Source of the DNA: Robertmurraya korlensis NBRC 107688
GTDB taxonomy: Bacteria > Bacillota > Bacilli > Bacillales > Cytobacillaceae
Length of the DNA stretch: 61,688 bases
Assembly (NCBI RefSeq): GCF_001591645.1
Contig: NZ_BCVH01000022.1
Location: 1-61,688, forward strand
Direction of reading: 5' to 3'
Part shown: in pieces, positions 20,051-34,188 of the stretch
How positions within the stretch are numbered: position 1 is the stretch's first letter
Layout: each line of letters begins with the position of its first letter
Program-made: the position numbers and the translations under genes
The notes under the pieces: generated by a model
Seen by the model: only the letters and a program-made list of their open reading frames with translations
Database searches by the model: none
Told to the model about the DNA's origin: nothing

Positions 20051-20314
20051 TTAAATAATAACTGCTGTTTCTACTACTTCAACAAGGCGGAAGCGCTTCG
20101 TAGCAGAAAGTGGACGTGTTTCCATAATACGAACAACATCGCCGATTTTTGCAACGTTCTGCTCATCATGAGCCTTGAACTTTTTAGAGTACTTAACGCG
20201 TTTACCATATAGTGGATGCTTTTTGTATGTTTCAACTAAGACAGTAACGGTTTTATCCATTTTGTCAGAAACAACGCGTCCAGTGTAAACTTTGCGTTGG
20301 TTGCGTTCACTCAT
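20051..20314 (-). CDS. rpsQ: 30S ribosomal protein S17
   Basis: S17 (87 aa) is a primary 16S binder with an OB-fold. [20 protein letters not shown] and the end [17 protein letters not shown] match B. subtilis closely. I use ATG 20314 with GAAGGAGG about 10 nt upstream rather than the frame opening at 20323. 20 nt after rpmC. Confidence 0.96.
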   Translation of the reverse strand: MSERNQRKVYTGRVVSDKMDKTVTVLVETYKKHPLYGKRVKYSKKFKAHDEQNVAKIGDVVRIMETRPLSATKRFRLVEVVETAVII

Positions 20315-20334
20315 CTTTCGCAAACCTCCTTCAA

Positions 20335-21964
<1,630 letters not shown>

Positions 21965-21982
21965 TAGAATGCCCTCCTCTCA

Positions 21983-22294
<312 letters not shown>

Positions 22295-22321
22295 CTATGC
22301 TGGAACCGTAGTACAATCCCG

Positions 22322-23173
<852 letters not shown>

Positions 23174-23183
23174 CTATTCTAAA

Positions 23184-23468
23184 TTAAACCTCGAATAATT
23201 CGATTTCTTTGCTATCAGCTGTTAATTTAACGATTGCTTTACGACGCTTGTTCGTGTAGCCTCCGAATTTACCCATACGCTTGAATTTACCTTTGTAGTT
23301 CTGTACGTTAACTTTATCAACTTTGACACCGAAAATTTCTTCTACAGCGTCTTTAACTTGAGTTTTGTTAGCTCTAACATCAACTTCAAAAGTATATTTC
23401 TTTTCAGCCATTAGGTCAGTAGAACGTTCAGTGATAACGGGGCGCTTAATGATATCGCGTGCATCCAT
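23184..23468 (-). CDS. rplW: 50S ribosomal protein L23
   Basis: L23 (94 aa) is the main trigger-factor and SRP anchor at the tunnel exit. [20 protein letters not shown] and the loop [20 protein letters not shown] are characteristic. The ATG overlaps the rplD stop by one base (TAATG). Confidence 0.97.
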   Translation of the reverse strand: MDARDIIKRPVITERSTDLMAEKKYTFEVDVRANKTQVKDAVEEIFGVKVDKVNVQNYKGKFKRMGKFGGYTNKRRKAIVKLTADSKEIELFEV

Positions 23469-24091
23469 TATGCAAGCACCTCCTCTACTTTTTCAACCGC
23501 TGCTTTAGTCATGATCAACTTGTCATGATTTAAAACATCCAATACGCTAATTCCGTTAGCAGATACAACAGTAACACCAGGGATGTTACGTGCAGATAAT
23601 GCTACGTTCTCATCAAGGTCAGCAGTTACGATAAGTGCTTTTGAATTAACAGATAATCCTGCTAATACACCTTTAAAGTCTTTAGTTTTTGGAGTTTCGA
23701 AAGCAAGGTTTTCAAGTACTAGAATGTTTTCTTCTAAAACCTTTGTAGATAATGCAGATTTAATCGCTAAGCGACGTACCTTTTTAGGTAATTTATAGCT
23801 ATAGCTACGTGGAACTGGACCAAATACAGTACCACCTCCGCGCCATTGTGGAGAACGGATAGAACCTTGACGAGCACGACCAGTACCCTTTTGACGCCAT
23901 GGCTTACGTCCACCGCCAGCTACTTCAGAGCGAATTTTTGTTTTGTGAGTTCCTTGACGTAAAGAAGCTCTTTGCATAATAACCGCTTCAAAAAGAACGT
24001 GGTTATTAGGCTCGATACCAAAGATTGAATCGTTAAGTTCGATTTCGCCAACTTGTGATCCAGTTTGGTTTAACAATGCTACTTTCGGCAT
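23468..24091 (-). CDS. rplD: 50S ribosomal protein L4
   Basis: L4 (207 aa) has a globular domain and an extended loop reaching the exit tunnel ([19 protein letters not shown]). In E. coli it autoregulates S10-operon transcription and translation; the equivalent in Bacillus is uncertain. 29 nt after rplC and coupled to rplW. Confidence 0.97.
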   Translation of the reverse strand: MPKVALLNQTGSQVGEIELNDSIFGIEPNNHVLFEAVIMQRASLRQGTHKTKIRSEVAGGGRKPWRQKGTGRARQGSIRSPQWRGGGTVFGPVPRSYSYKLPKKVRRLAIKSALSTKVLEENILVLENLAFETPKTKDFKGVLAGLSVNSKALIVTADLDENVALSARNIPGVTVVSANGISVLDVLNHDKLIMTKAAVEKVEEVLA

Positions 24092-24120
24092 TCTTATTTC
24101 CTCCTTTCTGACTTAAGTAT

Positions 24121-24747
24121 TTATGCTTTTACCGCACTTTTAACTTTTACTAGAGCTTTTCTAGCTCCTGGTACATTACCTTTAATTAATAGTAGGTTGC
24201 GTTCTGCATCTACTCTTACGATTTCAAGGTTTTGTACAGTGATTTGCTCTCCACCCATACGTCCAGGTAGTAATTTACCTTTGAATACACGGTTTGGAGC
24301 TACAGGACCCATTGAACCTGGGCGACGGTGATAACGTGAACCGTGTGCCATTGGTCCGCGAGATTGTCCGTGGCGTTTGATAACACCTTGGAAACCTTTA
24401 CCCTTTGAAATTCCTGTTACATCTACGATTTCGCCTTCTGCGAAAATAGTTACTTTGACTTCTTGACCAACTTCATACTCATCAACGTTTACGTCGCGTA
24501 ATTCACGAACGAAGCGCTTAGGAGCAGTGTTAGCTTTTGCAACGTGTCCTCTTTCAGGTTTGTTAGAAAGCTTTTCACGCTTGTCTTCAAAACCTAATTG
24601 TACTGAAGTATATCCATCAGTTTCAGACGTTTTCTTTTGAAGAACAACGTTTGGAGCTGCTTCTACTACAGTTACAGGGATAAGATCACCGTTTGCAGCA
24701 AACACTTGAGTCATACCGATTTTTCTTCCTAAGATTCCTTTGGTCAT
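24121..24747 (-). CDS. rplC: 50S ribosomal protein L3
   Basis: L3 (208 aa) is an assembly-initiator near the peptidyl-transferase centre. [17 protein letters not shown] and the extended loop [19 protein letters not shown] are intact. I start at ATG 24747 with AGGAGGTG 8 nt upstream, three codons inside the longest frame. 38 nt after rpsJ. Confidence 0.97.
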   Translation of the reverse strand: MTKGILGRKIGMTQVFAANGDLIPVTVVEAAPNVVLQKKTSETDGYTSVQLGFEDKREKLSNKPERGHVAKANTAPKRFVRELRDVNVDEYEVGQEVKVTIFAEGEIVDVTGISKGKGFQGVIKRHGQSRGPMAHGSRYHRRPGSMGPVAPNRVFKGKLLPGRMGGEQITVQNLEIVRVDAERNLLLIKGNVPGARKALVKVKSAVKA

Positions 24748-24785
24748 TAAAGTCACACCTCCTGAATATTTATTATTTTATTTCA

Positions 24786-25220
<435 letters not shown>

Positions 25221-25226
25221 TTGTCT

Positions 25227-25255
25227 ATTATACTGAAACAATAAATCAATTGCAA
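25227..25255 (-). promoter_or_regulatory. Promoter P2 of the S10 operon
   Basis: TTGCAA (25255-25250), 17-nt spacer, TATAAT (25232-25227) on the minus strand; predicted start near 25220. Confidence 0.82.
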
Positions 25256-25296
25256 CATAAATTTGTTTTTTTGTTTATGTTTCGCACACTTTTACT

Positions 25297-25325
25297 ATTA
25301 TAGCTGTTACAATAGCTCTTTTCAA
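25297..25325 (-). promoter_or_regulatory. Promoter P1 of the S10 operon
   Basis: TTGAAA (25325-25320), 17-nt spacer, TATAAT (25302-25297) on the minus strand, 70 bp upstream of P2. Confidence 0.75.
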
Positions 25326-25394
25326 CCATAGGGGCGAATAATCTATGTGTGAAATAATTCCACTCTTATAAACTATATATTCTAGAAAATGCAA

Positions 25395-25447
25395 CTTAAA
25401 AAGCTGACTCAATCGGTGTCTTCTCCAGATCCGATTGAATCAGCTTG
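25395..25447 (-). terminator. Terminator of the cysH-cysP-sat-cysC operon
   Basis: The minus strand reads AAGCTGATTCAATCGG, a loop, CCGATTGAGTCAGCTT and TTT. This long stem with one mismatch isolates cysC from the S10 promoters. Confidence 0.85.
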
Positions 25448-25471
25448 TTCTTTTTCTTCTATATATAATTG

Positions 25472-26071
25472 TTATTCTTTTATATAACCCTTAGATTTCA
25501 AGTGTTTTAGAATCTGTTCAACACTTTCTTCTACAGTATACTTATTTGTCTCTACTACTATCTCTGGCTTTACAGGCTCTTCATAAGGAGAGTCAATTCC
25601 TGTGAAATCACGAATAATCCCTTTTCTCGCTTTTTCATACAATCCCTTTGGATCACGTTTTTCACACTCGTCGACTGGACACTTAATGTATACCTCGATA
25701 AATTCATCGGATTCTAATAATTCACGGACAAGTTCTCTATCTTTAATAAACGGAGAAATAAACGCAGTTATTACAATTTGTCCACTATCTACAAATAGCT
25801 TAGAAACTTCTCCAATTCTACGAATGTTCTCAGTACGGTCTTCTTCAGAGAAACCTAGGTCCTTATTCAGCCCATGTCGAATGTTATCTCCATCCAATAC
25901 ATACGGATTTAACCCTTGATCAAAAAGAGCCTTAGCAGCAGCATTTGCCACTGTAGACTTACCAGAGCCAGATAAGCCAGTGAACCATAGAACAAAGCTA
26001 TGATGTCCAAATTGTTTTCTTCTACCCTCTTTATTTACTGAAGCTTCATGCCATGTAATATTTGTACTCAT
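25472..26071 (-). CDS. cysC: Adenylylsulfate (APS) kinase
   Basis: Phosphorylates APS to PAPS, the second activation step of sulfate assimilation (199 aa). P-loop GLSGSGKST at 32-40, [15 protein letters not shown] substrate loop, Ser106 in FISPF (the phospho-Ser position in the family) and the [15 protein letters not shown] region are all present. I start at ATG 26071 (MSTNITWHE), 6 nt after GGAGG, two codons into the frame. 14 nt after sat; last gene of the operon. Confidence 0.95.
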   Translation of the reverse strand: MSTNITWHEASVNKEGRRKQFGHHSFVLWFTGLSGSGKSTVANAAAKALFDQGLNPYVLDGDNIRHGLNKDLGFSEEDRTENIRRIGEVSKLFVDSGQIVITAFISPFIKDRELVRELLESDEFIEVYIKCPVDECEKRDPKGLYEKARKGIIRDFTGIDSPYEEPVKPEIVVETNKYTVEESVEQILKHLKSKGYIKE

Positions 26072-26085
26072 AGTCAACCTCCGCT

Positions 26086-27234
26086 TTACGCCTTCACACT
26101 GTGAGATTTTAAACCTTCAATTAATACTTCTACAACTTCCTTGCGGCTAAATTCACTTGGTGGTATTTCCCCATTATGGAGCATTTCTCTTACCTTTGTT
26201 CCAGAAAGAATGACGTGATCTTCTTTTGAATGTGGGCAAGTCTTTGTAGATGCCATGTTTCCACACTTCTTACAGTAGAAACTGTGTTCAAAGAATAATA
26301 GTGTAAGACCTAATTCCTCTTGTGTGAATTGTTCAAAAATCTTTTGTGCGTCGTAAGTTCCATAGTAGTTACCTACACCTGCGTGATCTCTTCCGACAAT
26401 AAAGTGAGTACAACCGTAGTTTTTTCGAACCATTGCATGGAATATCGCTTCTCTAGGACCTGCATATCGCATGGCTGCAGGGAATACAGCAAGGTATACA
26501 CGATCTTCTGGATAGTAGTTCTTTAATAACACTTGATAGCTCTTCATTCTAACATCTGCTGGAATATCATCAGATTTTGTTTCTCCCACTAATGGGTTTA
26601 AGAAAAGGCCATCAACAATTTCTAATGCTGACTTTTGAATATACTCATGTGCACGGTGAACTGGATTTCTCGTTTGAAATCCTACAACAGTCTTCCAGCC
26701 CTTTTCAGCAAAAATCTTTCTTGTTTCAACTGGGTCTAAATAGTATTCATCAAATCTTTCTCTTTCTAATCGCTTAACTACCTTAATTGGTCCACCAACA
26801 TAAATATTCTTTCTTTCAAACAACTTGCGTACACCAGGGTGCGCCAATTCATCAGTTTGGTAAACAGCTTTTGCCTCAGCTTCCTTATCTGGAGTGTAGA
26901 TATCTTGAATTGTGATAACCCCGTATACTTCACCTTCAAAAACAAGCTTTGCTTCTGAACCGATTGTTAAAGTACCTGCTGTTGCTTCATCTACCGGAAG
27001 AGTAATCGGAATACTCCATACATGACCATCAGCCAAGCGTAGATTATTTACAACTGATTCATAATCTTTTTTACTAAAGAAGCCTGTAATTGGGCTGTAT
27101 GCACCATTACCAATCAACTCTAGATCGCTAATTGCTGTCTTATCTAGGTCAATCGAGCGCTCAATATCTTTATAATTGTATTCAGGCTCCCATAGATTAA
27201 TAAGGTTTCCTCCGTGTGGCGTACTAAGTGTCAT
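26086..27234 (-). CDS. sat: Sulfate adenylyltransferase (ATP sulfurylase)
   Basis: Makes APS and pyrophosphate from ATP and sulfate (382 aa; monofunctional, homo-oligomeric type as in B. subtilis). The active-site [11 protein letters not shown] starts at Q187 with H193 and H196; [14 protein letters not shown] and the Cys-rich zinc site CKKCGN ... CPH are present. Its start is 2 nt after the cysP stop with GGAGG inside cysP, so translation is coupled. Confidence 0.96.
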   Translation of the reverse strand: MTLSTPHGGNLINLWEPEYNYKDIERSIDLDKTAISDLELIGNGAYSPITGFFSKKDYESVVNNLRLADGHVWSIPITLPVDEATAGTLTIGSEAKLVFEGEVYGVITIQDIYTPDKEAEAKAVYQTDELAHPGVRKLFERKNIYVGGPIKVVKRLERERFDEYYLDPVETRKIFAEKGWKTVVGFQTRNPVHRAHEYIQKSALEIVDGLFLNPLVGETKSDDIPADVRMKSYQVLLKNYYPEDRVYLAVFPAAMRYAGPREAIFHAMVRKNYGCTHFIVGRDHAGVGNYYGTYDAQKIFEQFTQEELGLTLLFFEHSFYCKKCGNMASTKTCPHSKEDHVILSGTKVREMLHNGEIPPSEFSRKEVVEVLIEGLKSHSVKA

Positions 27235-27236
27235 AG

Positions 27237-28316
27237 TTAAATACCTCCGCTATTTTCAAAATATGTTCTGTTCTCTTTCTTTATCGTATTAGCCAGGGAT
27301 AATGTACCTAAAGTGGCAATACTCACACTAAATAACACAACTACAGTATATAAATCTGTATCAACAAAGATCTTTACAAGCCCATATGATAAGACAAGTG
27401 AAAGAATGGGAGATACGACCCACACTTTAATAATCTTGTTGATAATACTTTGTTGAAAGATCAACTTTCCTCTTTGAGCAAAACCAATTCCAATGATTGC
27501 AGTACTAGTTACTTGCGTTAACGGTACGGGTAAACCAAATACAGAAGCTAATATAACCAAGAAGGCACCTGTACTTGAGATAGCACCACCTTCAATTAAG
27601 GAAAAGCTAGTTATTTTTTTCCCGTTTGTTTGAAGCACTCTTCCCCCAAGGAAAATGGCTCCCAACGAAATAAATAATCCACCAACTATTACTCCAGTTG
27701 TAATAGTCACTACCCCTGCACCTACTAGTGGACCAGCAGCATTAGCCACATTGTTCATTCCTGCAGAAAATGCTTCGAAAAACCCTACAATAATAACAAA
27801 AATTGTGATCGGTTTATTATACTTCCCATTCTTTAATGAAGGGAATTTCTTTTCAAGTATTTTAATTCCTCTGCCACACAAGAGTGCTATAGTAAATGCA
27901 GCGATTGGTACAATAAACCAGAAAGCAACAATGACTAAAATGTTTTTTATAAACAGCGCCTTAAAAGCGACACCCACTCCCACAACAGACCCAACGGTAA
28001 TCTCGCTCGTTGACAAAGGGATGCCCAATAGGTTGGCAATAAATAAGGAAAGTGCTGCGGAAGATAGAATGATCAAAACTACTTTTTCATCTAGTATGGA
28101 TGAAGGCACAATATTTGAACCAATTGTTTTTACAACTTCACTACCACCGAGAACAGCACCTAAAAATATCGCCACACCACAAACTAGCAAGGCAACTTTC
28201 TGTTTAGGAAGTGCTCCCGAGCCATAAGCGATAGATATAGAGGCAGCAGCTCCACTTGCTCCAATGTTCATTGCTAGGAATAGAGCAACGATAACAGCCA
28301 TATATGTTATGATCAT
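27237..28316 (-). CDS. cysP: Sulfate permease CysP, PiT family
   Basis: Sulfate importer (359 aa) of the inorganic phosphate transporter family. About ten membrane segments in two repeated halves each carry the PiT-like signature ([19 protein letters not shown] near the N-terminus and [16 protein letters not shown] in the middle). High similarity to B. subtilis CysP and its place between cysH and sat favour sulfate rather than phosphate. Starts 13 nt after cysH with AGGAGGG. Confidence 0.92.
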   Translation of the reverse strand: MIITYMAVIVALFLAMNIGASGAAASISIAYGSGALPKQKVALLVCGVAIFLGAVLGGSEVVKTIGSNIVPSSILDEKVVLIILSSAALSLFIANLLGIPLSTSEITVGSVVGVGVAFKALFIKNILVIVAFWFIVPIAAFTIALLCGRGIKILEKKFPSLKNGKYNKPITIFVIIVGFFEAFSAGMNNVANAAGPLVGAGVVTITTGVIVGGLFISLGAIFLGGRVLQTNGKKITSFSLIEGGAISSTGAFLVILASVFGLPVPLTQVTSTAIIGIGFAQRGKLIFQQSIINKIIKVWVVSPILSLVLSYGLVKIFVDTDLYTVVVLFSVSIATLGTLSLANTIKKENRTYFENSGGI

Positions 28317-28329
28317 GGGCGAGGCCCTC

Positions 28330-29049
28330 CTATTGGTGTAATCCGCATTCTGTTTTTCCGGTTCCTGTCCATCGACCAGATCTCATATCATCCGCGTTAA
28401 AAGCTGGAGAGGTACACGGTGCACACCCGATACTAGGATACCCGTTATCATGAAGAACATTATAGGGAAGATCATTCTTATGTGCGTATCTCCAAACATC
28501 CTTCCAAGACCAATGAATAAGAGGACATATTTTTATAGATTCAAATTTATTATCTTTATTAAAGTATTCCGTGTTCTTTCTTGTTTCTGATTGCTCTCTT
28601 CTTAGTCCACTTATCCATGCTGTTGCACCCGATAAGGCTTCTCTTAGCGGAATGATTTTTCTTATTTCACAGCATCGGTTGGGAGCTGTTTTCCAAAGTT
28701 CATCTCCATGTTGCTCTGCTTGCTCCTCTAACGTTAAAGACGGTTTTTTCAATTCGACTTGTAATTGAGGATAACGTTCCTTCACCTTATCGATTAATTC
28801 ATACGTTTCTTTAAAATGAAGTCCTGTATCTAAGAAAACTACCTTTGCGTCAGGCTTAACCTTCGTAATTAGGTCAATCATGACCATGCCTTCAATCCCA
28901 AAACTACATGCGTATACAATTTCATTCTCATCATAATGTTCGTAGCTCCAACGTAAGGTTTCAAGGGCACCTTTTGTTTCATTATCTATATCAAAGCTAG
29001 GAAACGAATAATGATCATATTCAGAAAAGGTCAACTTTGTTTGAACCAT
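28330..29049 (-). CDS. cysH: APS/PAPS reductase, [4Fe-4S] type
   Basis: Reduces activated sulfate to sulfite with thioredoxin (239 aa). The Fe-S ligands C126-C127 and C209-x-x-C212 and the catalytic C235 in TECGLHQ are all present; Fe-S-containing enzymes accept APS and often PAPS. A cysC gene in the operon suggests that PAPS is made. First gene of the operon, with its own promoter and a possible operator at the transcription start. Confidence 0.95.
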   Translation of the reverse strand: MVQTKLTFSEYDHYSFPSFDIDNETKGALETLRWSYEHYDENEIVYACSFGIEGMVMIDLITKVKPDAKVVFLDTGLHFKETYELIDKVKERYPQLQVELKKPSLTLEEQAEQHGDELWKTAPNRCCEIRKIIPLREALSGATAWISGLRREQSETRKNTEYFNKDNKFESIKICPLIHWSWKDVWRYAHKNDLPYNVLHDNGYPSIGCAPCTSPAFNADDMRSGRWTGTGKTECGLHQ

Positions 29050-29094
29050 GTAACTACCACTCCTAACATTTTTAGCTTATTTTTAATATATTTT

Positions 29095-29122
29095 TTAATT
29101 CCAACTTAACAGATAGGTTTAA
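29095..29122 (-). promoter_or_regulatory. Imperfect inverted repeat at the cysH start site, possible CymR-type operator
   Basis: TTAATTCC (29095-29102) and GGTTTAA (29116-29122) form an interrupted inverted repeat, and the minus strand carries GTTGGAATTAA. It lies just downstream of the -10, where a repressor would block initiation. Its GGAATT core resembles binding sites described for the cysteine regulator CymR; the assignment is inference. Confidence 0.35.
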
Positions 29123-29125
29123 TTA

Positions 29126-29154
29126 AATTTATCAATTGAATGGTAAATTGTCAA
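29126..29154 (-). promoter_or_regulatory. SigA promoter of the cysH operon
   Basis: TTGACA (29154-29149), a 17-nt spacer and TAAATT (29131-29126) on the minus strand; the predicted leader is about 70 nt. Confidence 0.78.
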
Positions 29155-29237
29155 TTACTTTATTCGAAAAGATTTACTCCAATTGCCATATTATGTATAA
29201 AGCCCTAGTCCTGTTTTAAATTATTACTTTTAGACAG

Positions 29238-29269
29238 AAAAAAGCAGATGGAAAAATCCATCTGCTTTT
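29238..29269 (-). terminator. Terminator of tuf / str operon
   Basis: AGCAGATGGA (29243-29252) and TCCATCTGCT (29257-29266) form a perfect 10-bp stem; the minus strand continues TTTTTTC. Confidence 0.92.
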
Positions 29270-29281
29270 GATATTACTTAA

Positions 29282-30469
<1,188 letters not shown>

Positions 30470-30511
30470 TTGAAAAATCCTCCTTTAATATATAGAAATA
30501 TTCTAAGTATA

Positions 30512-30541
30512 ATTATGGACTCGAGGTGTTAGACTTGCCAA
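30512..30541 (-). promoter_or_regulatory. Possible internal promoter and hairpin upstream of tuf
   Basis: TTGGCA (30541-30536), 18-nt spacer, CATAAT (30517-30512) on the minus strand. A 7-bp stem (AGGTGTT at 30524-30530 with AACACCT at 30540-30546) overlaps it, so the elements are either DNA promoter or RNA structure, perhaps both. Confidence 0.4.
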
Positions 30542-30600
30542 CACCTACCAAAGCCCAAGCTTACATAAGTAGTTATACTTTAAAAAAGTGCGAAAATCAA

Positions 30601-32679
30601 TTATTCGCCTTTATTTTTTTTGATAATCTCTTCAGAGATTGACTTTGGAACCTCTTCGTAATGGTCAAAATGCATTGAGAATACTCCGCGCCCTTGTGTA
30701 CTTGAACGAAGGCTTGTAGCATAACCAAACATTTCAGAAAGTGGAACCATTGCACGAACAACTTGAGCGTTTCCGCGTGCTTCCATACCTTCTACACGAC
30801 CACGACGAGACGTAATGTTACCCATGATATCTCCTAAGTATTCTTCAGGAATGATAACTTCGACTCTCATGATAGGCTCAAGGATAACTGGGTTACACTT
30901 AGAAGCAGCAGCTTTAAGTGCCATAGACGCAGCAATCTTAAACGCCATTTCAGATGAGTCAACATCATGGTAAGATCCATCAAACAATCTAGCTTTAATA
31001 TCTACAACAGGGAATCCAGCAACCATACCTCTGTCAAGTGAGTCTTCAAGACCTGCTTGTACAGCTGGGATGTATTCACGAGGAACAACACCACCAACGA
31101 TTCCGTTTACGAATTCAAATCCTTTTCCTTCTTCGTTTGGAGAGAATTCAATCCAAACGTGTCCGAATTGTCCACGTCCACCAGATTGGCGAGCAAACTT
31201 TCCTTCTACATTAGCAGAAGAACGGATTGTTTCACGGTAAGCAACCTGAGGAGCACCAACATTAGCTTCAACTTTGAATTCACGACGCATACGGTCTACT
31301 AGAATATCTAAGTGAAGCTCACCCATACCAGCGATGATAACTTGTCCAGTTTCCTGGTCAGTATGCGCGCGGAATGTAGGATCCTCTTCTTGAAGCTTTT
31401 GAAGAGCAGTTGTCATCTTATCTTGGTCAGCTTTAGACTTAGGCTCGATAGATAATTGAATAACTGGCTCTGGGAATTCCATTGACTCTAGGATTACAAG
31501 GTTCTTTTCATCACATAGTGTATCACCAGTTGTAGTGTCTTTTAGACCTACAGCAGCAGCGATATCACCTGCGTAAACCATTGAAATCTCTTCACGGCTG
31601 TTAGCATGCATTTGTAGGATACGACCTACACGCTCACGCTTGCCTTTAGTAGAGTTTTGAACGTAAGAACCCGAGTTTAATGTACCAGAGTACACACGGA
31701 AGAATGTTAATTTACCAACATAAGGGTCAGTCATAACTTTGAACGCTAGAGCTGAGAATGGCTCTTCATCACTTGAATGACGTTCAACTACCTCATCACT
31801 ATCAGGAAGTGTACCTTTGATTGCAGGTACATCTAATGGAGATGGAAGGTAAGCTATTACTGCGTCAAGCATCTTCTGAACACCTTTGTTTTTGAAGGCT
31901 GAACCACAGATTACTGGGTAGAATTCAACGTTAACAGTACCTTTACGAATCGCTGCTTTTAGCTCATCAGTAGTGATTTCTTCACCACCAAGGTATTTTT
32001 CCATTAAGTCTTCATCAAACTCAGATACCGCTTCAATTAACTTTTCACGGTATTCTTCTGCTTCTGCACGGTACTCTTCAGGGATTTCACGAACTTCAAT
32101 GTCAGTTCCAAGATCGTTACCGTAGAATGTTGCGTTCATTTCAACTAGGTCAATGATAGCTGAGAATTGATCTTCAGCTCCAATTGGTAATTGAATTGCA
32201 GCGGCATTCGCTTGTAAGCGATCATGAATTGTCTTGATTGAGTACTTGAAATCAGCACCAATTTTGTCCATCTTGTTTACAAATACAACACGTGGTACAC
32301 CGTAAGTTGTTGCTTGGCGCCAAACTGTTTCAGTTTGAGGCTCAACACCAGACTGTGCATCAAGTACAGCAACTGCACCATCAAGTACACGAAGGGAACG
32401 TTCAACTTCTACTGTGAAGTCTACGTGTCCTGGTGTATCAATAATGTTAACTCGGTGGCCTTTCCATTGAGCAGTTGTAGCAGCGGAAGTAATTGTAATT
32501 CCGCGCTCCTGTTCCTGCTCCATCCAGTCCATTTGAGATGCGCCTTCATGTGTTTCACCAATCTTATGAATACGACCAGTGTAATAAAGTACACGCTCAG
32601 TTGTTGTTGTTTTACCAGCATCAATGTGAGCCATGATACCGATATTTCTTGTATTTGCTAAGGAGAACTCTCTTGCCAT
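30601..32679 (-). CDS. fusA: Elongation factor G
   Basis: EF-G (692 aa, five domains) drives translocation and, with RRF, ribosome recycling. G domain motifs [21 protein letters not shown] and NKMDKIGA are intact; domain IV loop residues [13 protein letters not shown] reach the decoding centre. 63 nt after rpsG in the str operon. No fusidic-acid-type change is evident by eye. Confidence 0.97.
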   Translation of the reverse strand: MAREFSLANTRNIGIMAHIDAGKTTTTERVLYYTGRIHKIGETHEGASQMDWMEQEQERGITITSAATTAQWKGHRVNIIDTPGHVDFTVEVERSLRVLDGAVAVLDAQSGVEPQTETVWRQATTYGVPRVVFVNKMDKIGADFKYSIKTIHDRLQANAAAIQLPIGAEDQFSAIIDLVEMNATFYGNDLGTDIEVREIPEEYRAEAEEYREKLIEAVSEFDEDLMEKYLGGEEITTDELKAAIRKGTVNVEFYPVICGSAFKNKGVQKMLDAVIAYLPSPLDVPAIKGTLPDSDEVVERHSSDEEPFSALAFKVMTDPYVGKLTFFRVYSGTLNSGSYVQNSTKGKRERVGRILQMHANSREEISMVYAGDIAAAVGLKDTTTGDTLCDEKNLVILESMEFPEPVIQLSIEPKSKADQDKMTTALQKLQEEDPTFRAHTDQETGQVIIAGMGELHLDILVDRMRREFKVEANVGAPQVAYRETIRSSANVEGKFARQSGGRGQFGHVWIEFSPNEEGKGFEFVNGIVGGVVPREYIPAVQAGLEDSLDRGMVAGFPVVDIKARLFDGSYHDVDSSEMAFKIAASMALKAAASKCNPVILEPIMRVEVIIPEEYLGDIMGNITSRRGRVEGMEARGNAQVVRAMVPLSEMFGYATSLRSSTQGRGVFSMHFDHYEEVPKSISEEIIKKNKGE

Positions 32680-32742
32680 TGGTATTTCTCCTTTCTCGTA
32701 TGAGTGATTTAGTTTATTTTGAGATAAAAGTAAAAGTGAATT

Positions 32743-33213
32743 CTACCAACGATAGTGAGCAAATGCTTTGTTTGCTTCAGCCATTTTGTGAGTGTCTTCA
32801 CGCTTCTTAACTGATGCACCAGTGTTGTTAGCTGCATCTAAGATTTCGTTAGCTAAACGCTCTTCCATCGTCTTTTCTCCACGAAGGCGAGAGTAGTTTA
32901 CTAACCAACGAAGACCTAGAGTTGTACGGCGATCTGGACGCACCTCTACTGGTACTTGATAGTTTGAACCACCTACACGGCGAGCTTTTACTTCAAGAAC
33001 TGGCATGATGTTTTTAAGAGCTGCATCGAATACTTCGATTGGCTCTTTTCCACTGCGCTCACGAATAATTTCGAATGCAGAGTAAAGAATTGCTTGTGAC
33101 TTTCCTCTTTTACCGTCGATCATCATTTTGTTGATCAAACGAGTGATTAGCTTAGAGTTATATAATGGATCTGGTAATACGTCTCTTTTTGCTACAGGAC
33201 CTTTACGAGGCAT
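32743..33213 (-). CDS. rpsG: 30S ribosomal protein S7
   Basis: S7 (156 aa) initiates assembly of the 30S head and contacts E-site t[23 protein letters not shown], the 16S-binding [19 protein letters not shown]-like core and the end [12 protein letters not shown] are diagnostic. I start at ATG 33213; the six-codon upstream extension covers the Shine-Dalgarno region. 56 nt after rpsL. Confidence 0.97.
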   Translation of the reverse strand: MPRKGPVAKRDVLPDPLYNSKLITRLINKMMIDGKRGKSQAILYSAFEIIRERSGKEPIEVFDAALKNIMPVLEVKARRVGGSNYQVPVEVRPDRRTTLGLRWLVNYSRLRGEKTMEERLANEILDAANNTGASVKKREDTHKMAEANKAFAHYRW

Positions 33214-33269
33214 GTTTGTTCCTCCTTTCACAGAAGTGTGATTTTAGTTTTTTTGTAGTGTAGTAATAA

Positions 33270-33707
<438 letters not shown>

Positions 33708-33798
33708 TCATCTACTATTTCAAAGCCCACACATCCAGGTGGTTCATTTTGAAACAAAAAACAAAGTCTTTATAGATATCTTTCTATAAAAACAGTTT

Positions 33799-34047
33799 TT
33801 AAAAAGTTATTGCTACAGTAGAAGCTCCCACTTCAATTCCACATGCTTTACCAAGCTTTTTCATAGAATCTACATATGTGATCGGAACACCAACTTCTTG
33901 TGCAGTGCTAATTACTTTTGCTGTCACACGAGGCTCAGCATCTTTAGCTATTAACACTTCAGAAATGGATCCGCTTTTTATTGCTTTTACTGTTTGCTTA
34001 GTCCCTACGATAAATCTCTTTGCCTGGATTACTTTTTCATAAGACAT
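33799..34047 (-). CDS. rplGB: L7Ae-family ribosomal protein YbxF (RplGB)
   Basis: A small kink-turn-binding protein (82 aa) of the L7Ae/L30e family, ribosome-associated in B. subtilis. The [17 protein letters not shown]-type C-terminal signature (here [17 protein letters not shown]) identifies it. I use ATG 34047 ([10 protein letters not shown]), 8 nt after GGAGG. First gene of the str operon, 38 nt downstream of the predicted transcription start; in B. subtilis it also sits between rpoC and rpsL. Confidence 0.93.
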   Translation of the reverse strand: MSYEKVIQAKRFIVGTKQTVKAIKSGSISEVLIAKDAEPRVTAKVISTAQEVGVPITYVDSMKKLGKACGIEVGASTVAITF

Positions 34048-34091
34048 GATTACATCCTCCAAAGTAACAGGTTTATAGGAGCACCTTTGCT

Positions 34092-34120
34092 ATATTAACA
34101 CCTATGAAACTCGCTGTCAA
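34092..34120 (-). promoter_or_regulatory. Strong SigA promoter of the str operon
   Basis: TTGACA (34120-34115), 17-nt spacer, TAATAT (34097-34092) on the minus strand. It lies between rpoC and rplGB, so the str operon has its own start. Confidence 0.88.
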
Positions 34121-34156
34121 CACCTAATCAATTTTTTTAAAGCTTTTCATTTAATG

Positions 34157-34182
34157 TGCGGCACTCAAAGAAGAGTGCCGCA
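34157..34182 (-). terminator. Hairpin after rpoC, weak terminator
   Basis: TGCGGCACTC and GAGTGCCGCA form a perfect 10-bp stem with a 6-nt loop just after the rpoC stop. The minus strand continues CATTAAATG, so there is no proper T-tract. It may be a factor-assisted terminator or an mRNA 3'-end stabiliser. Confidence 0.6.
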
Positions 34183-34188
34183 TCAATA

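Noticed and set aside
27655-28227. Plus-strand open frame of 190 codons
   Set aside because: It is antisense to cysP, whose membrane-protein sequence and conserved motifs are clear; the shadow is Pro/Thr/Ile-rich low-complexity.
25448-29280. Mobile-element origin of the cys insertion
   Set aside because: No transposase, integrase, terminal repeats or target duplication is seen at either edge.
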